Below, piece by piece: positions 44,900 to 57,605 of a stretch of DNA of 64,000 bases (the first letter of the stretch is position 1; each line of letters begins with the position of its first letter). The DNA is from Arachis hypogaea (taxonomy: Eukaryota; Streptophyta; Magnoliopsida; Fabales; Fabaceae), in the NCBI RefSeq assembly GCF_003086295.3, contig NC_092052.1:27131427-27195426 (forward strand), read 5' to 3'. The notes under the pieces were generated by a model. It saw nothing but the letters and a program-made list of their open reading frames with translations, had not been told where the DNA came from and searched no databases. A program made the translations under genes and the position numbers.

Positions 44900-47800
44900 T
44901 ATTAGCACAAAAAAATGAACTATAAAGAGGAGATTACTATGAGTACATTGAAAATATTGAGAATATTATAATTGTACCTACTCAATTATATTATAACTTG
45001 CCAAAAAATGTAAGATAGGACATCTATAAAATGATAACTCAATGTTGCGACTTGGACCTTCATATAAGCACTATGGGTAAATCAAGATAGGACAAAAAAT
45101 TGAAGGACAAAATAAAAATAAAAAATACTCTCAACCAATTAGAAACGACATCAAAACAAAACTAAACGAATTAAAATCATTTATACAAAGCATGATAAAA
45201 AAAAGCACGACAAAAACAAAATAAATTAAAAGGTCAACGAACCTATTAGCTGTTGATAGTTAAAAAAAACATCAATTGATTAAGAAAGTCAAAACGGTAA
45301 CACCCAATCCTGATACAGTGAACACAATATCAGAAGCACCTGTTGCAATATCACAAAATCGTAAATAAATGAAAATTTTCAATGAGTAAAAAAATGAAAA
45401 AAGAAACAACACAAAAAACAGCAACAGTAGCAAATGGGACCAATCCAGGAGAACAAATAAATTAAAAGATAATCACCATCAACAAAGACACATCACAATA
45501 TAATCACCAAGAACAATATCACTACCATACGCTACAAAAGAGAAGGTCGTCAAACAAACAAAGATTAATAATAGAACTTAACACAGCCAAAAAGATACCT
45601 AAGCAAACATAATCATAACAAAACAATAAAACCAAACCCTCTCAACATACCAAGAAACCCGAAATAGAGAGCCGAATAAGAAGTAAAACTGGAAAAGAAA
45701 AAATGTATCTCGAAGAAGAAGTTAGGAGAGAAAATGGATCGATTGGTCAGGAGAGAGACCGAGGGACGCCACTCATTCACCAGCAACAACCAGACCCAAT
45801 TTTGGATTCTAAGACAGAAGAAGAAATCAGACACAAATCTGGAAAGAGAATCGTGAGTTGAATCTAGATTTATTTGGACTGAAAAATCAGAAATGTTATT
45901 AATTATCTGACTAAAATTTATATAATCTGAGCAGTTGCTATGAAGGCTTTCTAACTTCCAGACGTGATCAAATAAGAATAACATTGGTTGACAACATATG
46001 TATTGACAAATAAATTGATATCAAAGTTTAAATTTCATGTGAAATAATATAATATATTATGAAGGAGGAATAGGTACAATAGATCTGGTAGGATACCCTG
46101 AACAGAATAAACAAAAGTCAAAAAATGATTTTTTTCAAAAACACGTGAACTGAAAAAAGTCAGCAAAATGATAAAAAAAAAAAAGAAGAAAGAGAAATAC
46201 CGAAGATAGGGTATAAAATAGTCAAGAATAAAATAAAGAATACTTAAAAAATTTATAATCTGTTAATTTGCGTCACTGGTAACATTTCTTTTTGTGTTTG
46301 AATATTATCAATGCTTAAATAAATATCTAAGCGAGGAAAATGAATGAAAGAGGGAAACATAATTAATCTAAAAAAGAGACAAAGAAGTTTTTTATATTAT
46401 ATAATTTCTATACTAGTAAATTACCTCTGTTGCTCTTCGTAAAAGTTGTCCGATTCTGATAAAATCAAAATTTTGTTTTCATTGTAATACTTTTTTCTCG
46501 TGACAAAAAAAATCAACATAGCCTCACCGTAATTTACATAGTTACAAACACTAATATAATGGGACATGGCCAAGACATTGTTCACATTTTAATCAAGGAA
46601 GCAAAAAAAGATGGAGATAAAACGAAAGAGTCACATTTCAATCAATGAAGCAGAAAAAGGTGGTTCCATTGCACAGGGCAAGAGATTCGCAGATGCCGAT
46701 CAAACGTACCCAAACCAAAATCAACAACACAACTACTAATAGGTGCTAATGTTGAAAACAAAGCCGTTGACACATTATTGATGAGATACAAAGCAGAATG
46801 CAGAAAGCAAGTTAGTAACAAAAGAATGCCAAAAAAAATCAAGAAAGGAAGAGACTAATAAAAAAGAATAACACAAAAAAATTAAAGAAATGGTGAAACA
46901 ATATTCGCAAAATCAATTAGTCGAAACATTTTATGCACATTAAGACCCAAGTAACAACAAAAAGACAAAAAAAAAAAAAAAACAAATACAAAAAAAGCAA
47001 TCAATGATTCAAGAAGCCGAAGATTTTGAAATTAGAATAAAGAAGAAAAAAGGATAAAATAAATTTACATTACTAAATACAAATAACATCCAATTTCGTA
47101 AAAGAAAATCAATTTCATGTAACTTATTAGTACACAGGAAAGGCAGAGAAGCAGAAAGGGATCCACCATTTTAAATTGAACATCCAATTCTATAAAAAAA
47201 CAAAACAATACCTTGTTAACCACGAAGAAGGTGAATAACCGAATTCACAAAATAGTCCCCATGGCTCTGCAGTTCATCACTACAAAAATACAATAATTAG
47301 CAATATTTCATTATAAATCTTAGTTAAGAAAATTCACCAACTTGAAGTTCAGCAAGTGTTACACATACTTGAACTAATTCTCCTAAACTTCTGCATTTGA
47401 CCGCACAGAACCCAATATCTTCGACAAAATTAACCTTGGAAAACAGCATACAAGTTTGATGGCGAGAAGGGGGGAGGAACAGCGGGTCACCAAAAGAGAT
47501 ATCGTCACTGACGCAAGATTGATGGAAACAAACGGATGGAGGTTTAGGGTTGGATAGCAATTTGAACTACATAGACATCCTCAGCTGAGATAGTTGGGGT
47601 TTAGCTTATGTTAGGGCTTGAAAGGGATAAGACTCATATGATGAGAGACGTTTAGATTGGGTAAGGGTTTGAGAGTTATGCTCATTTCGGAGCATATGGA
47701 GAATATCGGTTTAATGTTAATTTTATATGGGTTTAAACTATTATTTAAACTAGTAGATAATATCGGTTTAATTTAAATTTTTTGTTGAAATAATCAGTTA

Positions 47801-48237
47801 TAAAAAGAATGTGCTTCTAAAAGCTATATAAAGATGTTACTTCAATATAATAAACCTCATCAATAAACAATAGAATCACATTTACATATTCTCATTCTCA
47901 TCATAAATTCTTTCTCAATTATTACACACCCATTTGGTTCTCCTTCTTTTGTGTCATTCTCTCAAAGAATTATTTATATTTAACTTTCAACTGTTTTCTT
48001 TATAGTTTTTTCTAGCTTTATAAATAGTTTTTATATAACAATCATAGACACCTCTTATGCACCTCACCTCCGTGTTTGATTTCTTTCTTCGTGCTTCATT
48101 TTTTTTTTCAAAGAAATTTTTTTTGGTTTCACACCCTGACTTTCCTGTGTTTTTACCAGATTTTTGAAGGTCTCAATTTCTACAATAATAGGCAGTTGAA
48201 TGGATCTTAGACCACGTAAGTAAACATTTATCTGACA

Positions 48238-48278
<41 letters not shown>

Positions 48279-51040
48279 TGACAGACCATTTTATAGTTGT
48301 TCTAATTTTAATCTAATTTTAAGATAATTTCAAACCATGTTAACCACTATAAAAAGTAGATCGTCTTGAATATGTATGTATATATTTTGTAATAAATATA
48401 TGGTTCTTTCATTTATTTAGTTAATTTATGAAACCTTATTAAATTTTTTGAAAACAACCCAAAAAAAAATTAGTCAAAATCCAGATGGTTTCTAAAACCA
48501 TTGTTTAACTAATACTTAATATGCACATAAAACTATATTACCTTAAAAAAATCGAACTTGTTATGACAACTACATTTACAAAATAATATTTTTCATTCAT
48601 ATAATGATAAGTTTAATCCTTCTTAACATTATATGAATTGTAGAATATTTTTGGTTTTACATATAGGTCGTAATATATGGTCCTCATAAAAATTAATTAA
48701 TTTATATATACTTAATAGTTTTATTAATATGCAAAATATTTAAAACCTTCCTAATCAACATTAAATATATGTTTCCTATTTGCAGAGTTTATGGGTTGTA
48801 ATAAATAATTAAAAAAACAATTAGTAACAAAAATTAAAAAAATAACGCATAACCATCCTAAATCTGAAATCAAAATAGCAACAGAAATTAAAACACAACA
48901 ATAATAGAAAACAACAACAAATCCTCAATTCCGTTTAATTAGTAATAATTCAAAAAACAGCGTAACAAATCCTCAATTCCATTTTCAGCAATAATTCAAA
49001 AACAGCAACAGAAACCAAAACATAACAACAGCAAAGTAACAAATCGTCAATTCCATCTTTAGAATTAATTCAAAAACATCAAGAGACATTAAAACACAGC
49101 AACAGCAGAATAACAAATCCTTTTTCAAAAATAATTTCAACAACAACTATCCAAAATCAACCATTTGATTGGGTTCACATTCAAAATAGGCTCAAGTCAC
49201 TTAACAAAGCATAAAATAAAACATTCAAACAATAGAAAACCCTGTAACCAGTGTCACTAACCTTCGACGGAGAGCTAGACAACGAAGAGACAACGACGAG
49301 TGGCCGATACGACAACGAGTAGCTCGAAGCCTCGAACGGAAGCGCCACGGGAGGATGGATGACGTGAGCTAGAAGACACGGTCTGGGTCCAGAAAAGGGG
49401 GAAGGAGGAAGCCGCGGAGGCGCCGGTAACCACAGACGGTGGTGGCGGCACCTTGAAGATTCTAGGATTTTGGTTTGAGTGTTTGATTTTTGAACTTTGA
49501 AAAAGAAGGCTTTTTTGCTTTCTGATTCTGATATCTTTCACAATGTCCAAAGGAGGGGGTGTTGGGGGATGGGGAGACTCATTAGGTTTCATTTTTTTCC
49601 AAAAGCTATCAAAATGGCATCGTTTGTTAAGGATCGGCCAGTTTCCAGTCTGGTCCAACCGGCCTGTCGTTTTTAAGCATTGAACCGGACCATTTTCAAT
49701 GCCGGTTCTCAGTTGAATCGATTTGACTGGCTTGTCCAGTCCGGTTTCAAAACCATGCAAATAATACATATAAAATTTATTTCAAAAAATACAACAAAAA
49801 TATGAGGAATAAAAAAAATACTCAAAATATTTATCCATATATTTTTAACATAAAAAAAATAGAATTTGTAATCACTGACCCATATATTTAATTTTATTAT
49901 CCATTTATGTGAAAACAATTTTAAACCCAGCTAACCACTATAAAAATTAGACCATGTTAGGTATGTATATATTTCGTAATAAATATATGGTCATTTCATA
50001 TATTTAGCTAATTTATAAAACCTTAATAAATTTTTAAAAACAACCCAAAATAAATAGTAAAAATCCAGATAGTTTCTAAAATCAAATTCTAATTAATATT
50101 TAATATACATATAAAACCATGACATACTTAGTTTCAATTTTAATATTCCGGTAACCTAGATATGTTGTACTAAAAGATACATAATAAATTTACTTAATTT
50201 ATGATTAGTTAATAATTTTTTTGAAATAAAATACAATACAAATATGAAGAAACCAAAAGTACTCCAAAAAATATTAACACAAATATCTAATAATTAGTCC
50301 TGATAAAATTATAGTAATTCAAAAATACTTAATGATTTTATTGAATTAAAACTAATTCAATTAGTAAGAGTCCAAATAATACTTATTTAAAACATGTATT
50401 TTGTACAATTTCCCAAATGATTGAAACATGTAAATAAAAAATACAAATTATTGACCACAACTGGTTATTCTTTATCTTATTGTTTCATTTATGTGTAATT
50501 ACTTTTAATTTCCCGACATGTTATTATTTTCATTTTTAAATAAGGTTCATAAATAGTGGGATATTTAAGACAATTATTGGAGTTTAATTTTATCAATAAT
50601 CAATAATAGTTTACTTAAAATATAAATACCTTTGACCATGTATTATGACACGTAATAAATAATTTAGTTAAAAACAATTAAATTAACAAAATATTTAATA
50701 AAAAACCTAGTTACACAAATAAACATTTAAAATACATCAACAAAATTTTAAATAAATTCAATTTAAGAAACATAAAAAGATTATTATCATACTATTGGAC
50801 AATATATTTTATTTAAATATTATTGGTCACATTTATTCTAAATTCAATAGTATTAAGTGAAGGTATGATATTTTAAATATAAGATGCTATGTTAATTTTA
50901 TGGTGACTGCAATTCGCTAAAGTTAATTAAAGTAATAAAGAAAATTTGGGCTCGTGATGGATGGCATTTTTTTTACAAGTTTGTTTCCTTGTCATTCGTA
51001 TGTCACTATTAATTAGTTCGATATATTTTTTTACTATAAT
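44900..51040. other. Central region between the two CACTA genes
   Basis: About 6 kb that separates the two divergent transposon genes and so should contain both promoters. It is A-rich (45000-47100), has short tandem repeats of an AACAAATCCTCAATTCCA-containing unit at about 48880-49120, an (AT)n at 48240-48276 and a direct repeat (48330-48540 and 49918-50125). Bases 49420-49760 carry CCGGTTT motifs like those of decayed hAT elements. No gene supported. Confidence 0.55.
48330..50125 (+). repeat. Direct repeat pair of about 210 bp inside the CACTA element
   Basis: The segment at 48330-48540 (AACCACTATAAAAAGTAGA...AAAACAACCCAAAA) recurs at 49918-50125 with many small differences, about 1.4 kb of other sequence between them. 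Confidence 0.75.
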
Positions 51041-51042
51041 AG

Positions 51043-54000
51043 ATATTGATAAAAGCTGGATTTCAGCCACCGAATATTGTAGAATATAAGTAAAGATTAA
51101 ATAATTTTTAGACTTTGCATTCGCTAATACATCATTCGATGGCATGATAAAGTGTCCATGTTCTCAACGTGGGTTTCAACTTATGCAAACAAGAGAAGAT
51201 GCATACGACCATCTGTTGATAAGGCCTTTTCCCTTGGATATACTATTTGGTTGCGTCATGGTGAAACGCCAGTTGAAGAGAGATTTGGATTTAGACAAGT
51301 AGATGAAAATCTTATATCCCAAGTGAATCCAATGCAACAAATGGTCAACGAGACATTCAATTTCACAATGCAACATGAAAGTGAGGACACAAGAACAATT
51401 GAACATGTCGAAGATAATGAAGAGGAGTTGTCGTACTTATATGAAGGTCCAAGTCGAGAGGCGCGGAATTTTAATGATCTACTTGTAGACGGAGAGCAGG
51501 AATTATATCCCGTATACTCAAAGTACTCCAAATTATCGTTCTTAGCGAAGCTTTATCATATTAAGTGTATGTGCAGTGTGAATGACAAGGCAATGTCCAT
51601 GATTCTTTATTTATTGCAGGTAGGGGTGTGCATGGGCCGGATGAAACCGGGTTTGATGTGACCCAGACTGACCCAAAATATATACCGGGCCTATTTATTA
51701 GACCCGAACCTGGCCCTAGACTTGATGAAACCTATGCACTTTCAGGCCACGATTATACCGGGTAAAAACCGGGCCGTTAACATTACATTGCCTTGATACC
51801 TTCTTATAAGTTAGCATGTGAAAATATCCAAATTTTCAAGACTCCAACTATTATTTGATATGGTAAAATTCACTTAGAAAAATATAACAAGAAACAACTA
51901 TTCTCTAAAATTAAAGCATAACCATAATCAATACTAATATTATCTAATAACTCCAAATATTTAAATCAATATAAATAACACAATATTATGCATTAGTCTA
52001 AAATCTTATGCATTTTAAACATAAAACATTAATTTATAGTCTTATAATAACTAATAATACAAAATATTAAGGTTTACAATACCTAAATTCCACATAAAAA
52101 TAACCATCATCCATCACTAATAACACAAAATATTAATTATGTATGATGACCGGGCCACCGGGCCGATTTTGGGTGACCCGAGCCATGGCCCGGACCCGAC
52201 CCGAAATGATGACCGAGTCTATTTTTGAGACCCTTACCCGGCCTTAGACCCGGTGAAATCACACCAAAATATCCCCTAAAGTGTTCGGGACCGGGTTGGG
52301 TCTTCGGGTCAGGCCGGGCTATGTACACTCCTAATTGCAGGATGCATTTGCACAAGCAAAACTTTCAAAGACAGTGTATGAAGCCAAGAAGACCATAAGA
52401 AAGTTGGATATTGAAGACAACAAGATAGATGCATGTCCAAATGATTGCATGCTATATCGGGGTGAAAATGAAAACTTGACCAGGTGCAAGCAATGTGGGT
52501 GTTCAAGATGGAAGCAAAAGACTAAAAAAGGTTCTATTATTAGGTTCAAAGTACCTGTAAAGAGAAATGAAAAACCTATAGTAGCCAAAATGCTTCGTTA
52601 CTTTCCTATCATACCACGACTACAATGGCTATTCATGTGCAGTAAGACATCAACTGACATGTTATGACATAAAGAGGCGCGTAATAATGATGATTTGTTG
52701 AGGCATCCAAGGGACGCTGAAGAATGGAGAAATTTTGATACAAAGTATACTAACTTTTCCAAAGATTCGCGCAGTGTTCGCTTAGCCTTAGCGAGTGATG
52801 GATTTAATTTTTTTGGGAATATGAGTACAAAGTATTCAATCTGGCCTGTGATTCTTATTCCGTACAATCTTCCTCCATGGATATGCATGAAACAGACTTC
52901 TTTCATTCTATCCATGATTATTCATGGGCCTAAAATGCCAGGTAACGACATAGATGTTTACTTACAGCCTTTGGTTGATGAGTTGATGCAATTATGGGAC
53001 GGCGTTGAAACATATGATGCTAAAGGGGGAAACACTTTCAAGATGTGTACGACATTAATGTGGACTATTAGCAACTTTCCAAGATTGGAAAACTTACTCT
53101 GGATGGAATACGTACAGTGGGTTAGCATGTCATATGTGTAACTTGGACGCTAAAGCTCAGCGTCTGACATTCAGTCAAAAATGGTGTTTCATGGGCCATT
53201 ACCGCTTTTTGAATTAGAGCCATAAATATAGACTAGACCGAAATAGATTTGACGGGCAAGTCAAAAGAAGATATCCACCAAAGAAGTTATCTGGAACATA
53301 TGTCTTGAGGCAACAGTCTAACGTGTACGTTTTATTTGGTAAGAATTCAACTATGACACACAAAAAAAACGCAGTGGTCAAGATGACTCGCATTGGAAAA
53401 AGAAGAGTATTTTCTTTGACTTCCCATACGGGGAGGATCACATGTTGCGTCATAACCTTGATGTGATGCATATAGAGAAAAATGTTTTTGATAATATGGT
53501 CTTCACTATCTTAAATAATAGCAGCAAATCAAAAGACAATCTTAAAGCTCGCAAAGATTTACCGTGCATAGGCATAAGGCCTGAATTGTGGCCGGGCGAA
53601 GGTGGTAAATATACTTCTTGAAAACTCTACAAAATGTGGTCTTTCTAGATGGTTACTCTAGCAATATTGCTCATTGTGTTGACTTGCGACAACGCAAGTT
53701 ATCTGGGTTGAAAAGTCACAACTACCATATTCTGATGGAACAATCACTTCTGATTTTGGTTAAGAATGCATTGCTGAGTCCGGTGTCCAGTGTGATAGCA
53801 AATTTGTCATCTTTTTTTCTAAAAACTTTATGGGAAAGCCGTAAACCCTCTACAGCTTGCTGACCTTCAAAATTATGTTGTGCAAACTCTGTGTCAGATG
53901 GAAATGATTTTTCCTCTATCCTTCTTCACCGTCATGGTTCACCTTACGGTGCATCTCGTTGATGAAGTAAAACTTAGTGGCCCAATATATTATCGGTGGA

Positions 54001-55370
54001 TGTATCCAATGAAAAAGTTAGCTTGTTAATAAACTCTTTTAATACATTCAATTCAATTAATTGTGTATATACTGAGCGTTATGTTGTATTTATATGAAAG
54101 TTATCTAGGTCGTTTGAAGCAATATGTAAGTAATAGGGCACAAGCAGAAGGCTCAATTGTGGAGGGCTATTTATCTGAGAAAATTCTGACATTTTGTTCT
54201 AGATATCTGGATAATATTGAGACTAGAATCAACCGATCAGGGTGAGTTGATGATCAACCTGTTGATATTAGACATAATTTAGGAGAAACTATGTTCTTAG
54301 AAATTGGAAAGGTATTAGGGGTTCTTTCACATTTTGGACTCACTCCAATGGAAAAACATCAAGCATATCGTCATGTGCTAGTCAACTACGAGGCTGTGGT
54401 TCCATTTCTTGAGTAAATATACATATGAATTTTTCAAACATGAATGTAACTCTTTTCGCCCATTGACTAGTTGGCTAATTTCCTATTCTCTCATAAAGTA
54501 CATTTAGGAAAAAAACAAAGCAAAGACTACAGGCTCAAACAAGATCGCAATCCAAGATAGACAATGTTGTGCATACTGAATTTTCTCTGTGGTTCAAGTA
54601 TGAGGTTGATAGAATATTTAATTGACCAATGTCTTTCTAGCCTAGAATTTGTACTTTATGAAATCCAATCTTCATATTAAGCATGAATGTTATATGGTGC
54701 CAGGTTCCAATGAAAAGTACGCAACATTCAAAAGAAATGAAGTTGCTTGCATGCGGTCCCATATTTCAGGCAAGACGTTTTGGGGCGTACAACATCAATG
54801 GATACAAGTTTAGAACCATCACGAAGGAAAATGGGCTGAAAACCCAAAATAGTAGAGTTTATGTCTCTTTCTAGTACAAGACGTTATGCAAGCATACGTG
54901 ACAATAGAGTGGCTATTGGTAGTGTTCCATATTATGAAAAAGTTGTGGACATATTATAGCTGTCATTTCATAATGGTATTGTTCAAATGTATTTGGACTG
55001 ATACAACTACCAGCAGAGGTATGAAACAAGACCATTTGTGGCTTATCAGCGTTAATTTCTCTCGTCCGATACACACCGGTGATAGAGAAGATAATGACCC
55101 ATACATATTGGCATCATAAGCTCATCTCGTATACTATGTGAATGATATAGTAGATAAGTAATGAAGTGTAGTAGTTCATGTGAAACCACGAGAGTTGATG
55201 ACATGGAATAAGAGAATGAAGAAGCTAAAGTTGGTTTTTCTCCACAACCAGGGTTAAACATGTCAGCGGCATACGACATTGGAGATTTACAATTGACATG
55301 GGATGATGATATAAAAGACCCCGCAGATAATGCTTCTGAGAATTTCGATGATGTTGCATGGTAGAAATAT
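51043..55370 (+). pseudogene. TNP2-type CACTA transposase, broken
   Basis: Domains in order: KSWI start (about 51050); Transpos_assoc (51107-51260; DFAFANTSFDGMIKCPC, YDHLL, WLRHGET). The Transposase_21 core follows (51520-54245; FLAKLYHIKCM, ACPNDCMLYRGENENLTRCKQCGCSRWKQK, FPIIPRLQWLFM, RLALASDGFNFFGNMS, YNLPPWICMK, GNDIDVYLQPLVDEL, DVMHIEKNVFDN). Then come the C-terminal parts (LGRLKQYVSNRAQAEGSIVEGYLSEK near 54110; a DUF4216-like piece VLFKCIWTD...PIHTGDREDNDPYILAS near 54980-55115). It is broken by a hAT MITE at 51621-52333, stops (for example near 52665) and several frame changes. The enzyme would cut and paste CACTA DNA. Confidence 0.92.
51621..52333. mobile_element. hAT-type MITE, 713 bp, inside the CACTA transposase
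   Basis: The ends are TAGGGGTGTGCATGGGCCGG and, inverted, TAGGAGTGTACATAGCCCGG. Exact 8-bp target copies ATTGCAGG flank it (51613-51620 and 52334-52341). Removing it rejoins ...MILYLLQ to DAFAQAKLSK in one frame, the normal TNP2 order. Subterminal GGGCCGG/ACCCGG repeats and an AT-rich centre; no transposase. Confidence 0.96.
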
Positions 55371-57190
55371 GAAAAAAGTGAATGTGATTTAAAGAGGATC
55401 TTTGTGTGATTAATAAGTTTAATAATGTTAATAATGTACGTAGTTTGCTGGTTATAATACGATATGAATTTTCGTATTTCAATTAAGTTTGCATATAAGT
55501 GTTGGTTTTAATGAATAAAAGCAGTTTTTTGTTTCTTTTATCGTTTTTTGTAGCAAATGTTAGTATCTAATAAAGTATTAATATAGTTATTATTGTTGTT
55601 GTTCTTAATGTCGCACCGATGATAATCATGATATCTAATAATCATTATCAATAGCAATAACTAATAAATGTTAGTGAATATAAAATGATGGTATAACAGG
55701 ACAAATGATAACGGAGGACTTTTCATCATGCAGTGCAATCACAACATTCACTAAAGAAATGGCTATGGCCTCTCTATTATCGTCATTGGAACATGCAATT
55801 TCTGTTGCTAGAGACATATGGTTTTCTCTAAAGTGAATGTTAGGTGTTGATTGGAGGCTATATCAGGATGATCTTATTCTAACCAATACTTGAAAACGGC
55901 AAACGAATCTACTATGCAGTAGGTTTGTTCCTTAGGTATACACTTAAAAGTTTGCTTTAAACTATATTTCAATAATATATATTTTAAGTTGATATATGCT
56001 AACAAATTTGCTGCAATTATATTTGTTATGTTAATGTTCAAAGTTGTAGGAATTTTATGAATAGGGATCAATGTACGAGAAAAAATTTGGGTATATTTTT
56101 GTGATATGTGCAACTGGGAAGAACTCGAAAGACATACTTGTTGAATATTAAAGGTTAAAAAATAAATATCTAATATTGAAATTGCATCATAGAGAAATAG
56201 TATGTTTTACAAAAAAGATTATGAACTATATATTTTTTTATTATTTAGACGCACTTTACAAACAAGCATGTTGTTGAGTTGGATATTGCTTCAAAAGAGG
56301 AAATGAAGTACATAGAATTACACATTACAGAACTTCTTTCCAAGAAATCTGTCCAAATTACCAACAAGGGAGATGGTAATTTTTGTTTATTTTTGTTTAG
56401 TTTTAAAATTGTCTTAGCATATTAATGTACCTTTTTTTCTTACTTACTAAGTTCTCATTTTCTTCTGAGTAAACTTAGATTGTTATATGTATGTTGATAT
56501 TTCTAGTGTCAGCTGAATATTCAGGCAAAGTAGTTAATGATAGTCTAGATGGAGTGATATCTCCTCTGTTGAAATTGACATCTCCAGGCAGTTTGATCTC
56601 AATAAGGTTCTGGAAGAAGACAATGAAACTTTAGATAACCAGTAAAGACAAGATGATGTACATGCTCCAAAAAGGGATTTCAATTTAAACAAAAAACCAT
56701 GGTTTGGATATAACTTATTAGATCCTGTATTACGTGAAGGCAGTAGATTCTTGACAGAGTATTTTTGGCCAAGTCAATACGATGTTGAAGAGAAATTTTG
56801 ACCTTTTATTTTAACACTTAGATTGATTCTCTTAATTTAATGGTTTGGGTCATAGTATTACATATTTGTCTACTTTAAGTATTTCAATCTTTATGCTTGA
56901 TTGAACTTTATTTTGATTTTATAAATTCAGACGTTGACATATTTTTTGCTTTTATATTTATGCTTGAATGCAAACTTGAAAGATCTTATAGTAAACGACA
57001 AAATCTAATTTGTAAATTTGTTCACATGATTAATCAAAATATATTTTTGTAAGTGATTAATTTTTTTTATGTGAAACAAATCCAAAAATAGTGTAACGAT
57101 TTAAGTAACAGTGATTCAAACATATTTTTCAAAAAAAGTAATGAGAACGTAAGTAGATCATACCTGGTTTTTTTTTTTTTTAATCGAGTT
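55371..57190 (+). other. 3' region of the CACTA element, possible extra exons
   Basis: After the transposase remnants, short open pieces occur (for example HVVELDIASKEEMKYIELHITELLSKKS at about 56262-56345 and DFNLNKKPWFGYNLLDP at about 56676-56725). I do not recognise them; they may be the last exons of the transposase gene or a second small gene. The rest is AT-rich. Confidence 0.4.
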
Positions 57191-57194
57191 AGAC

Positions 57195-57394
57195 GTTTTA
57201 GTGGCGGTTGGAATAAAACCGCTGCCAATAGTTTATCTTGAATTACCCACCGCTGTAACTGCCACAACATTTCCATTTTGCGGCGGTTACATCAAAACCA
57301 CCGCAAAATGCCAAACTATTGGCAGCTCTTTTCTTTTTCGCCGCATCAACCGCCGCAATCTTTCATTTAGCGGCAGTATTTTTAAACCGCCTTT
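57195..57394. repeat. Right subterminal repeats of the CACTA element
   Basis: About nine copies of the same GCGGCGGTT-type motif (for example GTGGCGGTTGG, TGCGGCGGTTAC, AACCGCCGCAA). ATTGCGG lies at a similar distance from both ends. Confidence 0.8.
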
Positions 57395-57605
57395 AGAAGA
57401 TAAGTAAGAAGAATAAAAAAAGGGTGAAAAAATTAAAAAAGAAGATTGTAAAAGTAAAAAATTGAACATAGATTATGCCTGAAGTTTTTGTAACTGTTAG
57501 TGAAATAAATATATAACTGCAAAATAATTTTGAATTATGTTAATAGGGTTAAAATAGAAAATAAAAAATTGGATATCAAACTCCATATATTGACATTATA
57601 TATAA

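Larger units (their letters stand above)
41934..57399. mobile_element. CACTA (En/Spm-like) DNA transposon, about 15.4 kb
   Basis: Bounded by the split of repeat copy 2. The left end reads CACTTCTGGCATTTAG and the right end ...CTTTAGAAG, so CTTCT/AGAAG is the visible inverted part; the last bases on the right differ and a 3-bp target copy is not clear. Subterminal regions (41970-42230 and 57190-57390) are packed with GCGGCGGTT/AACCGCCGC repeats in both directions, typical of CACTA ends. The interior holds a TNPA-like gene on the minus strand (44860-42493) and a TNP2-like transposase on the plus strand (about 51043-55370). Both are broken, so it is not autonomous now. It hosts a hAT MITE. Confidence 0.9.
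23455..57605 (+). repeat. About 393-bp tandem duplication, each copy split by a transposon
   Basis: Copy 1 is 23455-23818 plus 41720-41748, split by element B. Copy 2 is 41749-41933 plus about 57400-57605, split by the CACTA element. Aligned parts include the GGCATAGTCGTTATCTAGTT block (23570 and 41861) and the TTTTTGTAACTGTTAGTGAA block (23730 and 57485). The right end of copy 1 runs directly into the left end of copy 2, so it was a head-to-tail tandem before the insertions. Confidence 0.88.

Noticed and set aside
45613..45984. Minus-strand 123-codon frame (MLFLFDHVWKLES...)
   Set aside because: Lies in A-rich DNA upstream of the TNPA-like gene; no motif, Phe/Leu-rich composition as expected from A-rich complement.
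49275..49769. Minus-strand 164-codon frame (MYYLHGFETGLDKPV...)
   Set aside because: Runs through CCGGTTT-type repeat sequence; no conserved domain, and frame content explained by the repeat.
41934..57399. Calling the 15-kb element a Mutator-like transposon
   Set aside because: The transposase domains (Transposase_21, Transpos_assoc, Ptta/En/Spm) and GCGG subterminal repeats are those of CACTA elements, and no 9-bp target copy or long inverted ends were found.
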